A stretch of DNA of 10,529 bases, taken from assembly GCA_041170785.1 (NCBI GenBank), contig JBEDND010000239.1, forward strand, positions 1-10,529. The letters are read 5' to 3'. This document shows positions 1-7,957 of the stretch, one piece after another; the first letter of the stretch is position 1, and the number at the start of each line of letters is the position of its first letter. This DNA is from REEB481 sp041170785. Its GTDB lineage: Bacteria; Bacteroidota; Bacteroidia; NS11-12g; UBA955. A program made the translations under genes and the position numbers. The notes beneath the pieces are model-generated. The model was given only the letters and a program-made list of their open reading frames with translations, did no database searches and was not told the DNA's origin.

Positions 1-999
1 GTGCTGGTTTGTCTGGACAGTACGGAAGCCATCATCCGCGAAGCGGCATCGCGCGGTTGCAACATGGTGGTGGCGCATCATCCCATCATCTTCAAAGGTA
101 TGAAGCGGCTTACGGGCAGCACTTATGCAGCACGCGCAGTGGAGCTGGCCATCAGGGAAGGCATTGCGATTTACGCCATCCATACCAACCTGGACAACGT
201 GCTGTATCGCGGAGTAAACCAGCGTATTGGTGCGCGACTTGGCCTGCAGGACATGCGCATCCTGGCTCCCATGCGCGAGCAATTAGTCAAGTTGGAAATC
301 TTTGTACCGCATGCGCATGCCGATGTGGTACGCGAGGCTTTATTCGCCGCTGGCGGCGGAACCATTGGCAACTACGACGCGTGCAGTTTCAACCTGAGCG
401 GCACGGGAACCTTCAGGCCCGGCGCAGGCAGCAATCCATTTGTTGGCATTGCGGGAGTCATCCATCGGGAAGAAGAAACTTACATCCAGATGATTGCGCC
501 ACGCCACCGGGAGGCCGCGCTCATTCAGGCCTTGAAGGCTGCACATCCCTACGAAGAAGTGGCTTATCAGGTGCTGCCGCTGTTGAATGAATGGCAGGAA
601 AGCGGTTCAGGTTTGATCGGCCAATTGCCGGAAGCGATGGAAAGTGAAGCTTTTCTCAAGCACGTGCAACAGGCCATGGAGCTGCCGGGTATCAGGCTTG
701 CCATGGGGCCTCAGAAGCACATCAAGCGGGTAGCGTTGTGCGGCGGTGCCGGAAGCTTCCTCACCAAAAAAGCACTGCAGGCCGGAGCCGATGCCTACAT
801 CACCGCCGACGTGAAATACCACGAGTTCTTCGATCAGGAAGAACAGATGTGGTTGCTGGACATAGGCCATTTTGAAAGTGAACAATACACGATAAACCTG
901 ATTGTTGAGGTGTTGAATGAAAATTTCCCTAAATTCGCGGTTCTTTCGCCGGAAACAAATACCAATCCGGTGAAGTATTTTCCGAAACCATGGATTTGA
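1..999 (+). CDS. Nif3-like dinuclear metal centre protein (5' partial)
   Basis: NIF3/YbgI/YqfO family protein that binds two metal ions and forms hexameric rings; its cellular reaction is not firmly known. The visible 332 residues carry all expected ligand motifs: VAHHP (H26, H27), HTNLDN (H61, D65) and, near the C-terminus, GHFESE (H290 and E294, the H-x3-E pair). Between the two halves, residues about 90-205 form an inserted CutA1/PII-like domain ending in HPYEEVAYQ, as in the longer YqfO-type proteins of about 365-375 residues. The frame is open from base 1, and the first residues (LVCLDST) match the family well inside its N-terminus, so roughly 30-40 residues lie upstream and the GTG at base 1 is not the true start. 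Its TGA stop lies inside the start of the next gene (10 nt overlap), which implies translational coupling. Family assignment is secure; the specific function is not. Confidence 0.93.
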   Translation: MLVCLDSTEAIIREAASRGCNMVVAHHPIIFKGMKRLTGSTYAARAVELAIREGIAIYAIHTNLDNVLYRGVNQRIGARLGLQDMRILAPMREQLVKLEIFVPHAHADVVREALFAAGGGTIGNYDACSFNLSGTGTFRPGAGSNPFVGIAGVIHREEETYIQMIAPRHREAALIQALKAAHPYEEVAYQVLPLLNEWQESGSGLIGQLPEAMESEAFLKHVQQAMELPGIRLAMGPQKHIKRVALCGGAGSFLTKKALQAGADAYITADVKYHEFFDQEEQMWLLDIGHFESEQYTINLIVEVLNENFPKFAVLSPETNTNPVKYFPKPWI

Positions 1000-1793
1000 C
1001 CGTAGAAAAAAAACTCAAGAACCTTTACAAGCTGCAGGCCATAGACACCGCGCTGGACAACCTGAAAGCCATGATGGGAGAACTTCCCATGGAAGTGGCC
1101 GATCTGGAAGACGGTATTGTTGGACTGGAAACCCGCATTGGCAATATCCAGGGTGAAATCAAAGACATCCACGATGGCATTGGTGCATTCAAACACCGCA
1201 TTAAAGAGTGCAACCAGCAGATTGACCGTTACAAGGAGCAGTTAAACCAGGTCAAGAACAACCGTGAATTCGATGCCCTGAATAAAGAGATTGAAATCCT
1301 GGGCCTCGAAAACATGCAGACTGAAAAGGCCATCAAGCAGCAGCAAGAAAAGTTGGAAGGCCATAAGTTGCTGTTGGAAACTACCGAGCAGCACCTGGGA
1401 AGTCGCAAAAAAGACCTCGAATTCAAAAAAGGCGAGCTGAAAACCATCGAAAAAGAAAACGAGGAAGAAATGGCCCGTTTGATGGAAGACCGCGCCAAGG
1501 CAGAGAAACAGGTTGATGAGCGTTTGCTGAAGGCCTATAACCGCATCCGCCACAACGTGCGCAACGGCATTGCCGTGGCAAGCATCTTGCGCGGATCTTG
1601 CGGTGGTTGTTTTGCCCGCATCCCTCCGCAGCGCCAGAGTGACATCCGCGCGCACAACAAAATCATCGATTGTGAACATTGCGGACGTATTCTTGTGGAC
1701 GTAACCATTTCCGGTCAGGAAACTATTTACGAACCCAAGCCCGAAAAAACCACGACCCGTCGCAAGCTCAAACTCGGAGCCAAGGCGGAATAA
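990..1793 (+). CDS. Coiled-coil protein with C4 zinc ribbon (COG1579/DUF164)
   Basis: A 267-residue protein of the COG1579 type, described as a predicted nucleic-acid-binding family; its role is not established. Residues about 5-185 are almost entirely charged heptad-like helix (long runs of E, K, Q and L), predicting an antiparallel coiled coil. The NREFDALNKEI segment at about 91-101 is a family hallmark. A C-terminal zinc ribbon follows: C204-x2-C207 in SCGGCFARIPPQ and C228-x2-C231 in CEHCGRIL. The tail is basic (TTRRKLKLG), as expected for nucleic-acid contact. There is no signal peptide, so it is cytoplasmic. The ATG overlaps the end of the Nif3-like gene by 10 nt. A Nif3-like gene followed by this zinc-ribbon gene is, to my knowledge, a common pairing in Bacteroidota, suggesting a shared but unknown function. 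Confidence 0.9.
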   Translation: MDLTVEKKLKNLYKLQAIDTALDNLKAMMGELPMEVADLEDGIVGLETRIGNIQGEIKDIHDGIGAFKHRIKECNQQIDRYKEQLNQVKNNREFDALNKEIEILGLENMQTEKAIKQQQEKLEGHKLLLETTEQHLGSRKKDLEFKKGELKTIEKENEEEMARLMEDRAKAEKQVDERLLKAYNRIRHNVRNGIAVASILRGSCGGCFARIPPQRQSDIRAHNKIIDCEHCGRILVDVTISGQETIYEPKPEKTTTRRKLKLGAKAE

Positions 1794-1803
1794 TCATTAA
1801 AAC

Positions 1804-3306
1804 ATGAACCATTTAAAGAAAGGGAAGCTCATCGTTTCCCTTTTCTTTTTTACCCTCCCGTTTGTTCCCGCGGTTGCATCGGCGGCGGTTCAGTTTTCCT
1901 TTACACCCGGCTGCGCCCGTGGATTGAACTTCATCCACCAGTTTCGCTTTTCAGATGCGCGTAATGCCTTAACGACAGAACGGGGCAACAACAACCTGGC
2001 CCCGCTGCTGCTGGACGACTACATAGACTTCATTCAGGTGTTTTTGAATGAGCAAACAGCGGAATACCAAAAGCTTAACGCCGCGGTTCCGGAACGCATC
2101 CGGCGTATTGAGGAATTGCCGGAAACTTCGCCATGGCGTTTGTATTGCCGCGGCGAAATACGCATGCACTGGGGCCTGGCAGCCATGAAATACGGTGAAT
2201 ATTGGACGGCCTTCACCTTGTTCCGCAATGCCTGGTCCGATTTTCAGGAGAACCTGCGCAAGCATCCCAAATTTGTGCTCACAGAGAAGTCACTTGGCTT
2301 GCTGGAAGCTGCGGTAGGCTCGATTCCTCAGTCGTATAAGAAATTTGCTGCGGTGCTCGGTTTTTCGGGCAGTATTTCCGGCGGGCTGGCACGGGTGGAG
2401 CGCGTGAGCAGAACCACACCGGCATCCCCGGATTTGCTGATGTTCCACCACGAAGCCTCCCTCCTTGCCTGCTGGCTGCGGTTACACCTCCTTCAAGACC
2501 CACAAGGCGCCTGGAACCTGGTTCTGGCAGTGTGCAATCAATATCAATACTACCCTGTTGCCTGCTTCATCCGCGCCAATATTGCCATGAATACCGGCCG
2601 CAATGACCTGGCCATCGAAACCTTGCGGGGAAGAATCCCGCATCCAAACCAACACGCATTCTGGTATCTGGAATTCATGCTCGGCCAAGCGCTGTTGCAT
2701 CGATTGGATACAACTGCCGAAACACACCTGCGCAGGTATCTGGTTCGGTTCAAAGGACAAAATTACCTGAAGCGCGCAGCCCGCGACCTTGCCTGGGTTG
2801 CACTGCTGAAAGGCGACATGGCCTGGTACCAAAACTACCTTTCGCTGGCCAGAACCATGGGCCAGGAACGCACCGATGAGGACCGACAGGCCATGCGCGA
2901 TGCCTGGCAGAAATATCCGCCGGATGTGCGGCTGCTTCAGGCCCGATTGCTGTGTGACGGCGGCTACTACGCGCGCGCTCTAAGTGTACTTGGCGCAAAT
3001 ACCTATACCAGTACCACACTTCAAACCGAGTATCACTACCGTCAGGCGCGCATCCTGCAAGAATTAAACCGGACTGCTGAAGCAGAACAGGCCTACCTGA
3101 ACACCATCGAACTGGGCAAAGACCTTGAACGTTATTTCGCCGCCAATGCGGCCCTGCAGCTTGGATTGATCTATGAAGCCAGAGCACAGCGCGCGCAGGC
3201 CATCCAATATTTCCGGATGGCTATCAACGGATTTCCGAACAACAAAGAATATCGCAACGGGATCGAACAAAAAGCCCGTGCAGGTTTGCAGCGCATTGGC
3301 GCCTGA
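1804..3306 (+). CDS. Exported helical-repeat (TPR) protein, IML2/TTC39-like layout
   Basis: A 500-residue protein with a clear signal peptide: basic MNHLKKGK, then a hydrophobic stretch to about residue 27 ending in an AxA-type site (VASAA). It is therefore exported and probably periplasmic. The mature part is helical. The C-terminus has clear tetratricopeptide repeats (about 408-440 and 445-478, the latter with A-LQLG-IY and QAIQYFRMAI). An earlier segment (about 162-200) reads LGLLEAAVGSIPQSYKK, then VLGFSGSISGGL, which recalls the 'SLLPP..L..LGF.Gd...Gl' signature of the IML2/TTC39 (DUF3808) family. Residues 240-275 and the C-terminal repeats also fall in the same order as in that family. 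That resemblance is inferred from memory, not from a search. The gene starts 10 nt after the zinc-ribbon gene and likely shares its transcript. No catalytic motif is seen; a scaffold or protein-binding role is the default reading. Confidence 0.82.
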   Translation: MNHLKKGKLIVSLFFFTLPFVPAVASAAVQFSFTPGCARGLNFIHQFRFSDARNALTTERGNNNLAPLLLDDYIDFIQVFLNEQTAEYQKLNAAVPERIRRIEELPETSPWRLYCRGEIRMHWGLAAMKYGEYWTAFTLFRNAWSDFQENLRKHPKFVLTEKSLGLLEAAVGSIPQSYKKFAAVLGFSGSISGGLARVERVSRTTPASPDLLMFHHEASLLACWLRLHLLQDPQGAWNLVLAVCNQYQYYPVACFIRANIAMNTGRNDLAIETLRGRIPHPNQHAFWYLEFMLGQALLHRLDTTAETHLRRYLVRFKGQNYLKRAARDLAWVALLKGDMAWYQNYLSLARTMGQERTDEDRQAMRDAWQKYPPDVRLLQARLLCDGGYYARALSVLGANTYTSTTLQTEYHYRQARILQELNRTAEAEQAYLNTIELGKDLERYFAANAALQLGLIYEARAQRAQAIQYFRMAINGFPNNKEYRNGIEQKARAGLQRIGA

Positions 3307-3333
3307 GTCATCAAAGAAAAGCTGTAGGCCCAA

Positions 3334-3987
3334 TCAGCGAAGGTCAACCACCGTTACGCCCGGCTTTGTTTTGGCGTCGAAGGTGAAACTGGCATCAGTT
3401 ACAGCCACGTTGGGTGTAAAAGATTTCACTGCGTAGGTAACCAGCATGCTGTTCTTGTAATACATCAGCATGCGGTCAATCTGGTTGGTGGTTTTATCAA
3501 TTTCAACCTTTACGTAGGAAAGCTGGTTCTTCTTGGGCACCTTGGGTGACAGCTTCACCACTTCGTAGGTTTTGTTGTTCCGAACGATGGGGCCTTCATA
3601 CGCGCCGTTGAAGCCTTTTTTATGGATGGAAAAGATTTCATTCGGCGTAATGGAATTGTCGTTGGGCTTGTAGTTTTCGATGGTTACTTCATTGGCATCC
3701 TTCACGTAGGTCCACATGGTTTTACCGTCGCAATAAATTTCCTGGCCTCCGAAGTCGAGGCGAAATTTTGCGCCTTTCAGGAACACTGTTCCTTCTTCAG
3801 TAGTTTTTTTCTTGTCGGCCTGATTCTCGGTGGTTACCGTAAATACCGCTTTGATGGATGTGTATGCCTGATACTTTTTGCTCACCTTATTGAGCAGTTC
3901 ATTGGCCTTGGCATCCGTTTGCGCCAATCCTACAGTCGCGGCAAGCATTCCCACAACGATTAAAGACGGTTTCAAAAGAGTTTTCAT
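3334..3987 (-). CDS. lolA: LolA-like outer-membrane lipoprotein carrier
   Basis: Periplasmic chaperone of the LolA/LolB fold that ferries lipoproteins from the inner-membrane LolCDE exporter to the outer membrane. From the ATG at 3987 it is 217 residues, a usual LolA length. A signal peptide covers residues 1-22 (MKTLLK, hydrophobic core, cleavage near GLA|QTDAK). The mature chain shows the family course: A-ELLNKVSKKYQ at the N-terminus, SIKAVFTVTT, GTVFLKGAKFRLDF, then IYCDGKTMWTYV (about 84-95) and beta-strands ending FTFDAK. The reading frame extends four codons further to a TTG at 3999, but the ATG gives a normal signal peptide and is preferred. It lies 25 nt after the ftsK stop on the same strand, a neighbourhood common in Bacteroidota, so co-transcription with ftsK is likely. 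Its stop is 27 nt from the convergent TPR gene. Confidence 0.9.
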   Translation of the reverse strand: MKTLLKPSLIVVGMLAATVGLAQTDAKANELLNKVSKKYQAYTSIKAVFTVTTENQADKKKTTEEGTVFLKGAKFRLDFGGQEIYCDGKTMWTYVKDANEVTIENYKPNDNSITPNEIFSIHKKGFNGAYEGPIVRNNKTYEVVKLSPKVPKKNQLSYVKVEIDKTTNQIDRMLMYYKNSMLVTYAVKSFTPNVAVTDASFTFDAKTKPGVTVVDLR

Positions 3988-4012
3988 GAATGGTTGCAAA
4001 GTTCGTAAAATC

Positions 4013-6475
4013 CTATTGATCCAGAGATTTCAAAAACTGTTCCAATGCATATTCATCCGGAATTAATACCTGACGTGCCTTACTTCCTTCAAAAGGTCCG
4101 ACGATTCCGGCGTGTTCCAGCTGATCCATCAGGCGACCGGCGCGGTTATAACCCAGCTTGAGCCTGCGTTGGATGAGCGAAGTACTCCCCACTTGGTTTT
4201 GCACCACCACCCGTGCGGCATCTTCAAACAGTGCATCCCGGTCGTTGGGGTCAAACTGCTCGGAAGTGCCGCCACCGCTGCCACCCTCTTCCTTCACCTC
4301 CGGCAACAGGTAAGGTCCTGCAAACCCGGTTTGATTGCCGATGTATTCCGTGATGCGTTCCACTTCAGGCGTATCCACGAACGGACATTGCAGGCGAATC
4401 AATTCCTGTCCGCCGCTGAACAGCATATCTCCTTTACCGATGAGCTGGTCGGCGCCATTGCTGTCGAGGATGGTACGGCTGTCGATTTTGCTGGTTACGC
4501 GAAACGCGATGCGCGCCGGGAAGTTCGCCTTGATGATGCCGGTAATCACGTTCACACTTGGTCGCTGAGTAGCCAGAATGAGGTGGATGCCTACAGCCCG
4601 CGCCAGCTGTGCAATGCGCGCAATAGGTGTTTCAATTTCCTTGCCCGCAGTCATCATCAAATCGGCTACTTCGTCAATCACCACCACGATGTAGGGCAGG
4701 AAGCGGTGCCCGTTCTGCGGATTCAGCTTGCGGTTCCGGAACTTGTCGTTGTATTCCACAATATTCCGCACAAAAGCATCCTGGAGCAGCTTGTAGCGGT
4801 CTTCCATCTCAATGCACAACGAATTCAGCGTGTTGATCACCTTTTGGTTGTCGGTGATGATGGCTTCCCCGTCGCCGGGCAACTTCGCCAGAAAGTGGCG
4901 TTCAATTTTGTTGTACAGCGTGAGTTCTACCTTCTTTGGATCGACCAGCACCAGCTTCACATAGGAAGGATGTTTTTTATACAACAAGGAAACGAGGATG
5001 GCGTTGAGGCCAACTGATTTACCCTGTCCTGTGGCGCCGGCCATCAGCAGGTGCGGCATGCGGGCCAGGTCGGCAATGTAGATTTCGTTGGAAATGGTTT
5101 TGCCCAGCACCACAGGCAGCTGATAATCGCTGTCCTGGAATTTCTTGCTGGTGATCATGCTCTTCATGTTGACCATTTCGGCGTGCTTGTTGGGAACCTC
5201 AATGCCAATGGTTCCCTTTCCGGGAATCGGTGCAATGATGCGTATGCCCAATGCCGCCAGACTCAGGGCAATGTCGTCTTCCAGGCTTTTGATTTTGGAA
5301 ATCTTTACGCCGGGCGCCGGGATGATTTCATAAAGGGTTACGGTTGGACCAATGCTGGCTTTGATTTGCGAGATGCCGATGTTGTAATTCTTGAGGGTTT
5401 CGAGGATGAGCCTTTTGCTGTTTTCCAATTCGGCGGTATCCACTTCCCTTTTTTCGCTCTGGTAATCGGTCATCAGATCCGGTGTGGGCATCTTGTAACG
5501 GCTCAGCTCCAGGGTTGGATCGTACAGCGTGTCCAGGCCGTTGTGGATGGGCGGGGGCCCGTCTGCTGTTTCGGCCGGCACGGTTTCAGGAACCACCGGC
5601 GCGGTGTCGATGGTAAACGGAACTTCCGGCACCAGCGGCGCAGGATCAGGCACTACCGGTTCCAGTTCTTCCACTATGAAGGGAATATGTTCAAAGGGCG
5701 CAGGATCAGGCGTGGTGGTGGCAGGTTCCGGAGTTGGCGCGGGTTCGGGCGTAGGTACCGGTGACGGCGCAGGTGGCGTTTTTGACTTTGCAGGATTGTT
5801 GACCGGAACAGGTTCGGGAACAGGAACTTCCGCGGGCCTTTGAAAGGGGCGGAAGTTGAAAAACACCATGAGGTACACCAGGGCAATGCCACCGATGGCC
5901 AGAAACGCGCCAATCACGCCGCCAAACCCTTGCAGCCATTGCACGCCGAAATAGCCAAAGGCGCCGCCCATCAGCGGAAAGGGCACCTGAAGCAGGTAGC
6001 CAAACAGCAAACTGAGCCAGCTGGCGGCAAGCAGGCTGTGCACAAACACGGCCAGCAGCGCAAAGGGTTTATAGCTGTTCAGCAGGTTCATGCCACTCAG
6101 CGCAAGGAAGGGAAGCAGCAGAAATGCCGCCAGGCCGAAGCCCTTGTGGATGAATACATAACTCAGCCAGGCACCCATAAAGCCCATGGCATTGGCAGCC
6201 GCTTCGGGATTGTTGATGCGAAACATGCTCCAGTTGCCCGATTGCATGAGGTCTTGATCGCTTTTCCAGGTGAAAAAGAACGAAACAAACGAAATGAACA
6301 TGAATACCGACAGCACCAACAGAAAAAAACCGGCTACACGCCGGGCGCGTTCATTGCGCAGCAACGCAATCCCCTTCCATTCTTCCCTGCTGATGGAAGC
6401 CGGCTCATCGGCTTTGGATGATCCTCCGGCAAAATTGTCTTTTGGTCTGTTTTCCTTGCGCGGTTTATTGCTCAT
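4013..6475 (-). CDS. ftsK: FtsK/SpoIIIE DNA translocase
   Basis: Membrane-anchored, ATP-driven DNA pump at the division septum that clears chromosome ends and helps XerCD resolve dimers. The 820 residues have the standard order. A charged cytoplasmic N-terminus is followed by about four to five membrane segments (near 48-70, 95-131, 137-162, 184-208). A Pro/Glu-rich linker spans about 214-310. The alpha/beta motor has Walker A at 480-487 (GATGQGKS, K486) and Walker B at 596-602 (VVVIDE, D601/E602), with the downstream ATQRPS sensor-like segment at 635-640. A C-terminal gamma winged-helix (about 745-810) reads GYNRAGRLMDQ. In gamma, N777 and R781 match the DNA-reading residues known in E. coli FtsK, and D784 replaces the third (Glu), a conservative change. 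The linker is short compared with E. coli FtsK (about 1,330 residues in total). The gene is intact and well supported, and is followed by lolA. Confidence 0.97.
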   Translation of the reverse strand: MSNKPRKENRPKDNFAGGSSKADEPASISREEWKGIALLRNERARRVAGFFLLVLSVFMFISFVSFFFTWKSDQDLMQSGNWSMFRINNPEAAANAMGFMGAWLSYVFIHKGFGLAAFLLLPFLALSGMNLLNSYKPFALLAVFVHSLLAASWLSLLFGYLLQVPFPLMGGAFGYFGVQWLQGFGGVIGAFLAIGGIALVYLMVFFNFRPFQRPAEVPVPEPVPVNNPAKSKTPPAPSPVPTPEPAPTPEPATTTPDPAPFEHIPFIVEELEPVVPDPAPLVPEVPFTIDTAPVVPETVPAETADGPPPIHNGLDTLYDPTLELSRYKMPTPDLMTDYQSEKREVDTAELENSKRLILETLKNYNIGISQIKASIGPTVTLYEIIPAPGVKISKIKSLEDDIALSLAALGIRIIAPIPGKGTIGIEVPNKHAEMVNMKSMITSKKFQDSDYQLPVVLGKTISNEIYIADLARMPHLLMAGATGQGKSVGLNAILVSLLYKKHPSYVKLVLVDPKKVELTLYNKIERHFLAKLPGDGEAIITDNQKVINTLNSLCIEMEDRYKLLQDAFVRNIVEYNDKFRNRKLNPQNGHRFLPYIVVVIDEVADLMMTAGKEIETPIARIAQLARAVGIHLILATQRPSVNVITGIIKANFPARIAFRVTSKIDSRTILDSNGADQLIGKGDMLFSGGQELIRLQCPFVDTPEVERITEYIGNQTGFAGPYLLPEVKEEGGSGGGTSEQFDPNDRDALFEDAARVVVQNQVGSTSLIQRRLKLGYNRAGRLMDQLEHAGIVGPFEGSKARQVLIPDEYALEQFLKSLDQ
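5637..5711. repeat. 15-bp direct repeat pair in the ftsK linker
   Basis: GGCGCAGGATCAGGC occurs at 5637-5651 and again at 5697-5711, exactly 60 bp apart. On the coding (-) strand each copy covers the PDPAP segment of the FtsK linker (residues 256-260 and 276-280), and each is followed by similar text (FEHIPF versus LVPEVPF). This looks like an old in-frame duplication of about 20 codons within a low-complexity Pro/Glu-rich stretch. It is probably neutral and explains linker-length variation rather than marking a separate element. Confidence 0.6.
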
Positions 6476-6485
6476 GGCTGTTCTT

Positions 6486-6493
6486 GCAAAATA
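6486..6493 (-). promoter_or_regulatory. Possible -7 element upstream of ftsK
   Basis: On the - strand, TATTTTGC lies 10 nt before the ftsK ATG. It resembles the Bacteroidota -7 consensus TAnnTTTG but is one base short between TA and the TTG. I see no well-placed TTG/TTTG -33 partner. The position in the divergent intergenic region is right for a promoter, but the match is imperfect. Confidence 0.3.
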
Positions 6494-6581
6494 GCTTCGA
6501 CTGGCGTTCCCATGGGCCTAAAGTTTTACACTTCAACCCACAGAAAAGCGGAAAAAATATGCTGATGGAATGGTTTTTGTC

Positions 6582-6589
6582 CATTTTTG
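6582..6589 (+). promoter_or_regulatory. Possible -7 element upstream of the T9SS plug gene
   Basis: CATTTTTG lies 16 nt before the preferred ATG at 6606 and differs from the Bacteroidota -7 consensus TAnnTTTG only at the first base. No clear -33 TTG is visible at the usual distance. If real, transcription would start around 6595, which also argues against the upstream start codon at 6570. Confidence 0.3.
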
Positions 6590-6605
6590 CAACATTCAAC
6601 AAACC

Positions 6606-7886
6606 ATGTCCAAGGCCTTATTATTGTCTTTTGGGTGGCTCACTGCAGGCATTTCCACACTACAGGCTGCCTTTGTTCCCCTGGAATACGCCAACAGAAC
6701 CTATGAAGATCCGGTGCGCACCGTGCTGTTTTACCAAAGCGCGGGGAATGGCAATGCGGCCATGATCAACCTGGGCAGCGACGAGACCATGACCCTGGAG
6801 TTTGATGAGCTGAGGCCCACCAACGACTTCTACCAATACACCCTGATTCACTGCGATGCGCAATGGAATCCAACCGCGCTGAACAAATTTCAAACCCTGG
6901 AAGGCATGGGCTTCGAAAATCTGGAGGAGTACTTCTTCAGCAACAGCACCACCATCCAATATACCCATTACCGCCTGCAAGTTCCCGGACCGCAAACCCG
7001 TCCCAGGATCAGCGGGAATTATCTGCTGCTGGTGTACCGCAATTTTAACGAAGCCGACATCGTGCTGAGCCGCCGCATGATGGTTCTGGATGTGAAAGGC
7101 CGCCTCGAAACCAAGGTGATGCCGGCTACACAAGTGCAAAACCGCTTCAAACAACAAGAAGTGGATTACGTGTTCACCGCCGCTCCGGGCTACCCGATTC
7201 CCAATCCCTATCAGGACCTGAAAACCGTAGTCATCCAAAACAACAACTGGGAAAGTGCCCTTTCGCTGAAGCCGCTGTACCTGATGGGCAACAGCTATAA
7301 TTTCGACTATCAGGAAGGCAATACCTTTCCCGGCCTGAACGAGTTCCGCTTTTTCGACATCCGCAGCCTGCGACAGCTTAGCTTCAACGTGCGCCGCAAG
7401 TATGATGAAGACGGGCAGAAACACGTGGTGGTGAACTTCGAACCCAACCGGGCTTACAGCAACTACATCATGTACGCCGACTACAACGGCCGCATGGTGA
7501 TCCGCAATGCCGACGGCAGCGGGCCTTCACAAACCGAAAGCGATTATGTGTGGACGCACTTTACGCTGATGACCCGGGAACCGCTTCCCAACGGACAACA
7601 GGTTTATGTGTGGGGCGAATTGAGCGACTGGCAGATGAAAGACCGAATGCGCATGCACTGGAACGCCGCCCTTGGTGCCTACGAATGCAGCACCTTGCTC
7701 AAGCAGGCTTATTACAACTATATGTTCGCTGTGGACAGCGGCAACGGCATTCCCGATCCGTCTGTTTTTGAAGGAAGCCACGCCGCCACCGAAAATGTGT
7801 ATCAGGTGATGGTGTACCACCGCAACCAAAGCATGGGCTACGATGAGCTGATTGCCTTCGAAAACCAAAGCAGCATGATCCGCTGA
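6606..7886 (+). CDS. Type IX secretion system plug protein (DUF5103)
   Basis: DUF5103 family protein. The Flavobacterium johnsoniae member ('Plug') closes the periplasmic side of the giant SprA translocon of the type IX secretion system. From the ATG at 6606 the product is 426 residues, with a signal peptide at 1-21 (MSKALLL, hydrophobic, ending LQA|AFVP). Family-type segments are seen in order: EYANRTYEDPVRTVLFY near the mature N-terminus, YTLIHCDAQWNP (about 78-89), NYLLLVYRN (138-146), FPGLNEFRFFD (241-251), and a C-terminal E-set-like domain with VYVWGELSDW (333-342) and KQAYYNYMF (367-375). The frame extends back to 6570, but that start would bury the signal peptide behind 12 extra residues. 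The gene stands alone, divergent from ftsK and convergent with the porin gene. Its presence predicts T9SS core genes elsewhere in the genome. Confidence 0.92.
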   Translation: MSKALLLSFGWLTAGISTLQAAFVPLEYANRTYEDPVRTVLFYQSAGNGNAAMINLGSDETMTLEFDELRPTNDFYQYTLIHCDAQWNPTALNKFQTLEGMGFENLEEYFFSNSTTIQYTHYRLQVPGPQTRPRISGNYLLLVYRNFNEADIVLSRRMMVLDVKGRLETKVMPATQVQNRFKQQEVDYVFTAAPGYPIPNPYQDLKTVVIQNNNWESALSLKPLYLMGNSYNFDYQEGNTFPGLNEFRFFDIRSLRQLSFNVRRKYDEDGQKHVVVNFEPNRAYSNYIMYADYNGRMVIRNADGSGPSQTESDYVWTHFTLMTREPLPNGQQVYVWGELSDWQMKDRMRMHWNAALGAYECSTLLKQAYYNYMFAVDSGNGIPDPSVFEGSHAATENVYQVMVYHRNQSMGYDELIAFENQSSMIR

Positions 7887-7957
7887 AGCATTTCAATCAA
7901 GCCGCCATTCCACTTTTTGATGTGCATTCAGGCGTAAAACAGCGCATGGATTGTCGA

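Noticed and set aside
3307..3333. Terminator between the convergent TPR and lolA genes
   Set aside because: Only a 4-bp GCTG/CAGC pairing is visible and no T-run follows; this is too weak to call.
3988..3999. Upstream TTG start for lolA at 3999
   Set aside because: It adds MQPF before a signal peptide that is already complete from the ATG at 3987.
3988..4012. Promoter (GAACTTTG) in the ftsK-lolA gap
   Set aside because: It lacks the TA of the -7 consensus and has no -33 TTG; shared transcription with ftsK is the simpler reading.
4112..5764. Two long + strand open frames (301 and 237 codons) opposite ftsK
   Set aside because: They lie entirely antisense to the well-supported ftsK motor and linker, and their translations are His/Gln/Arg/Val-rich without domain motifs. 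They are shadows of GC-rich codon use.
6570..6605. Upstream start of the plug gene at 6570
   Set aside because: It would place 12 residues before a normal signal peptide and overlap the -7-like element at 6582-6589.
6660..7424. 254-codon - strand frame opposite the T9SS plug gene
   Set aside because: It is antisense to a clear DUF5103 gene, and its composition is that of a reverse-frame shadow with no recognisable domain.
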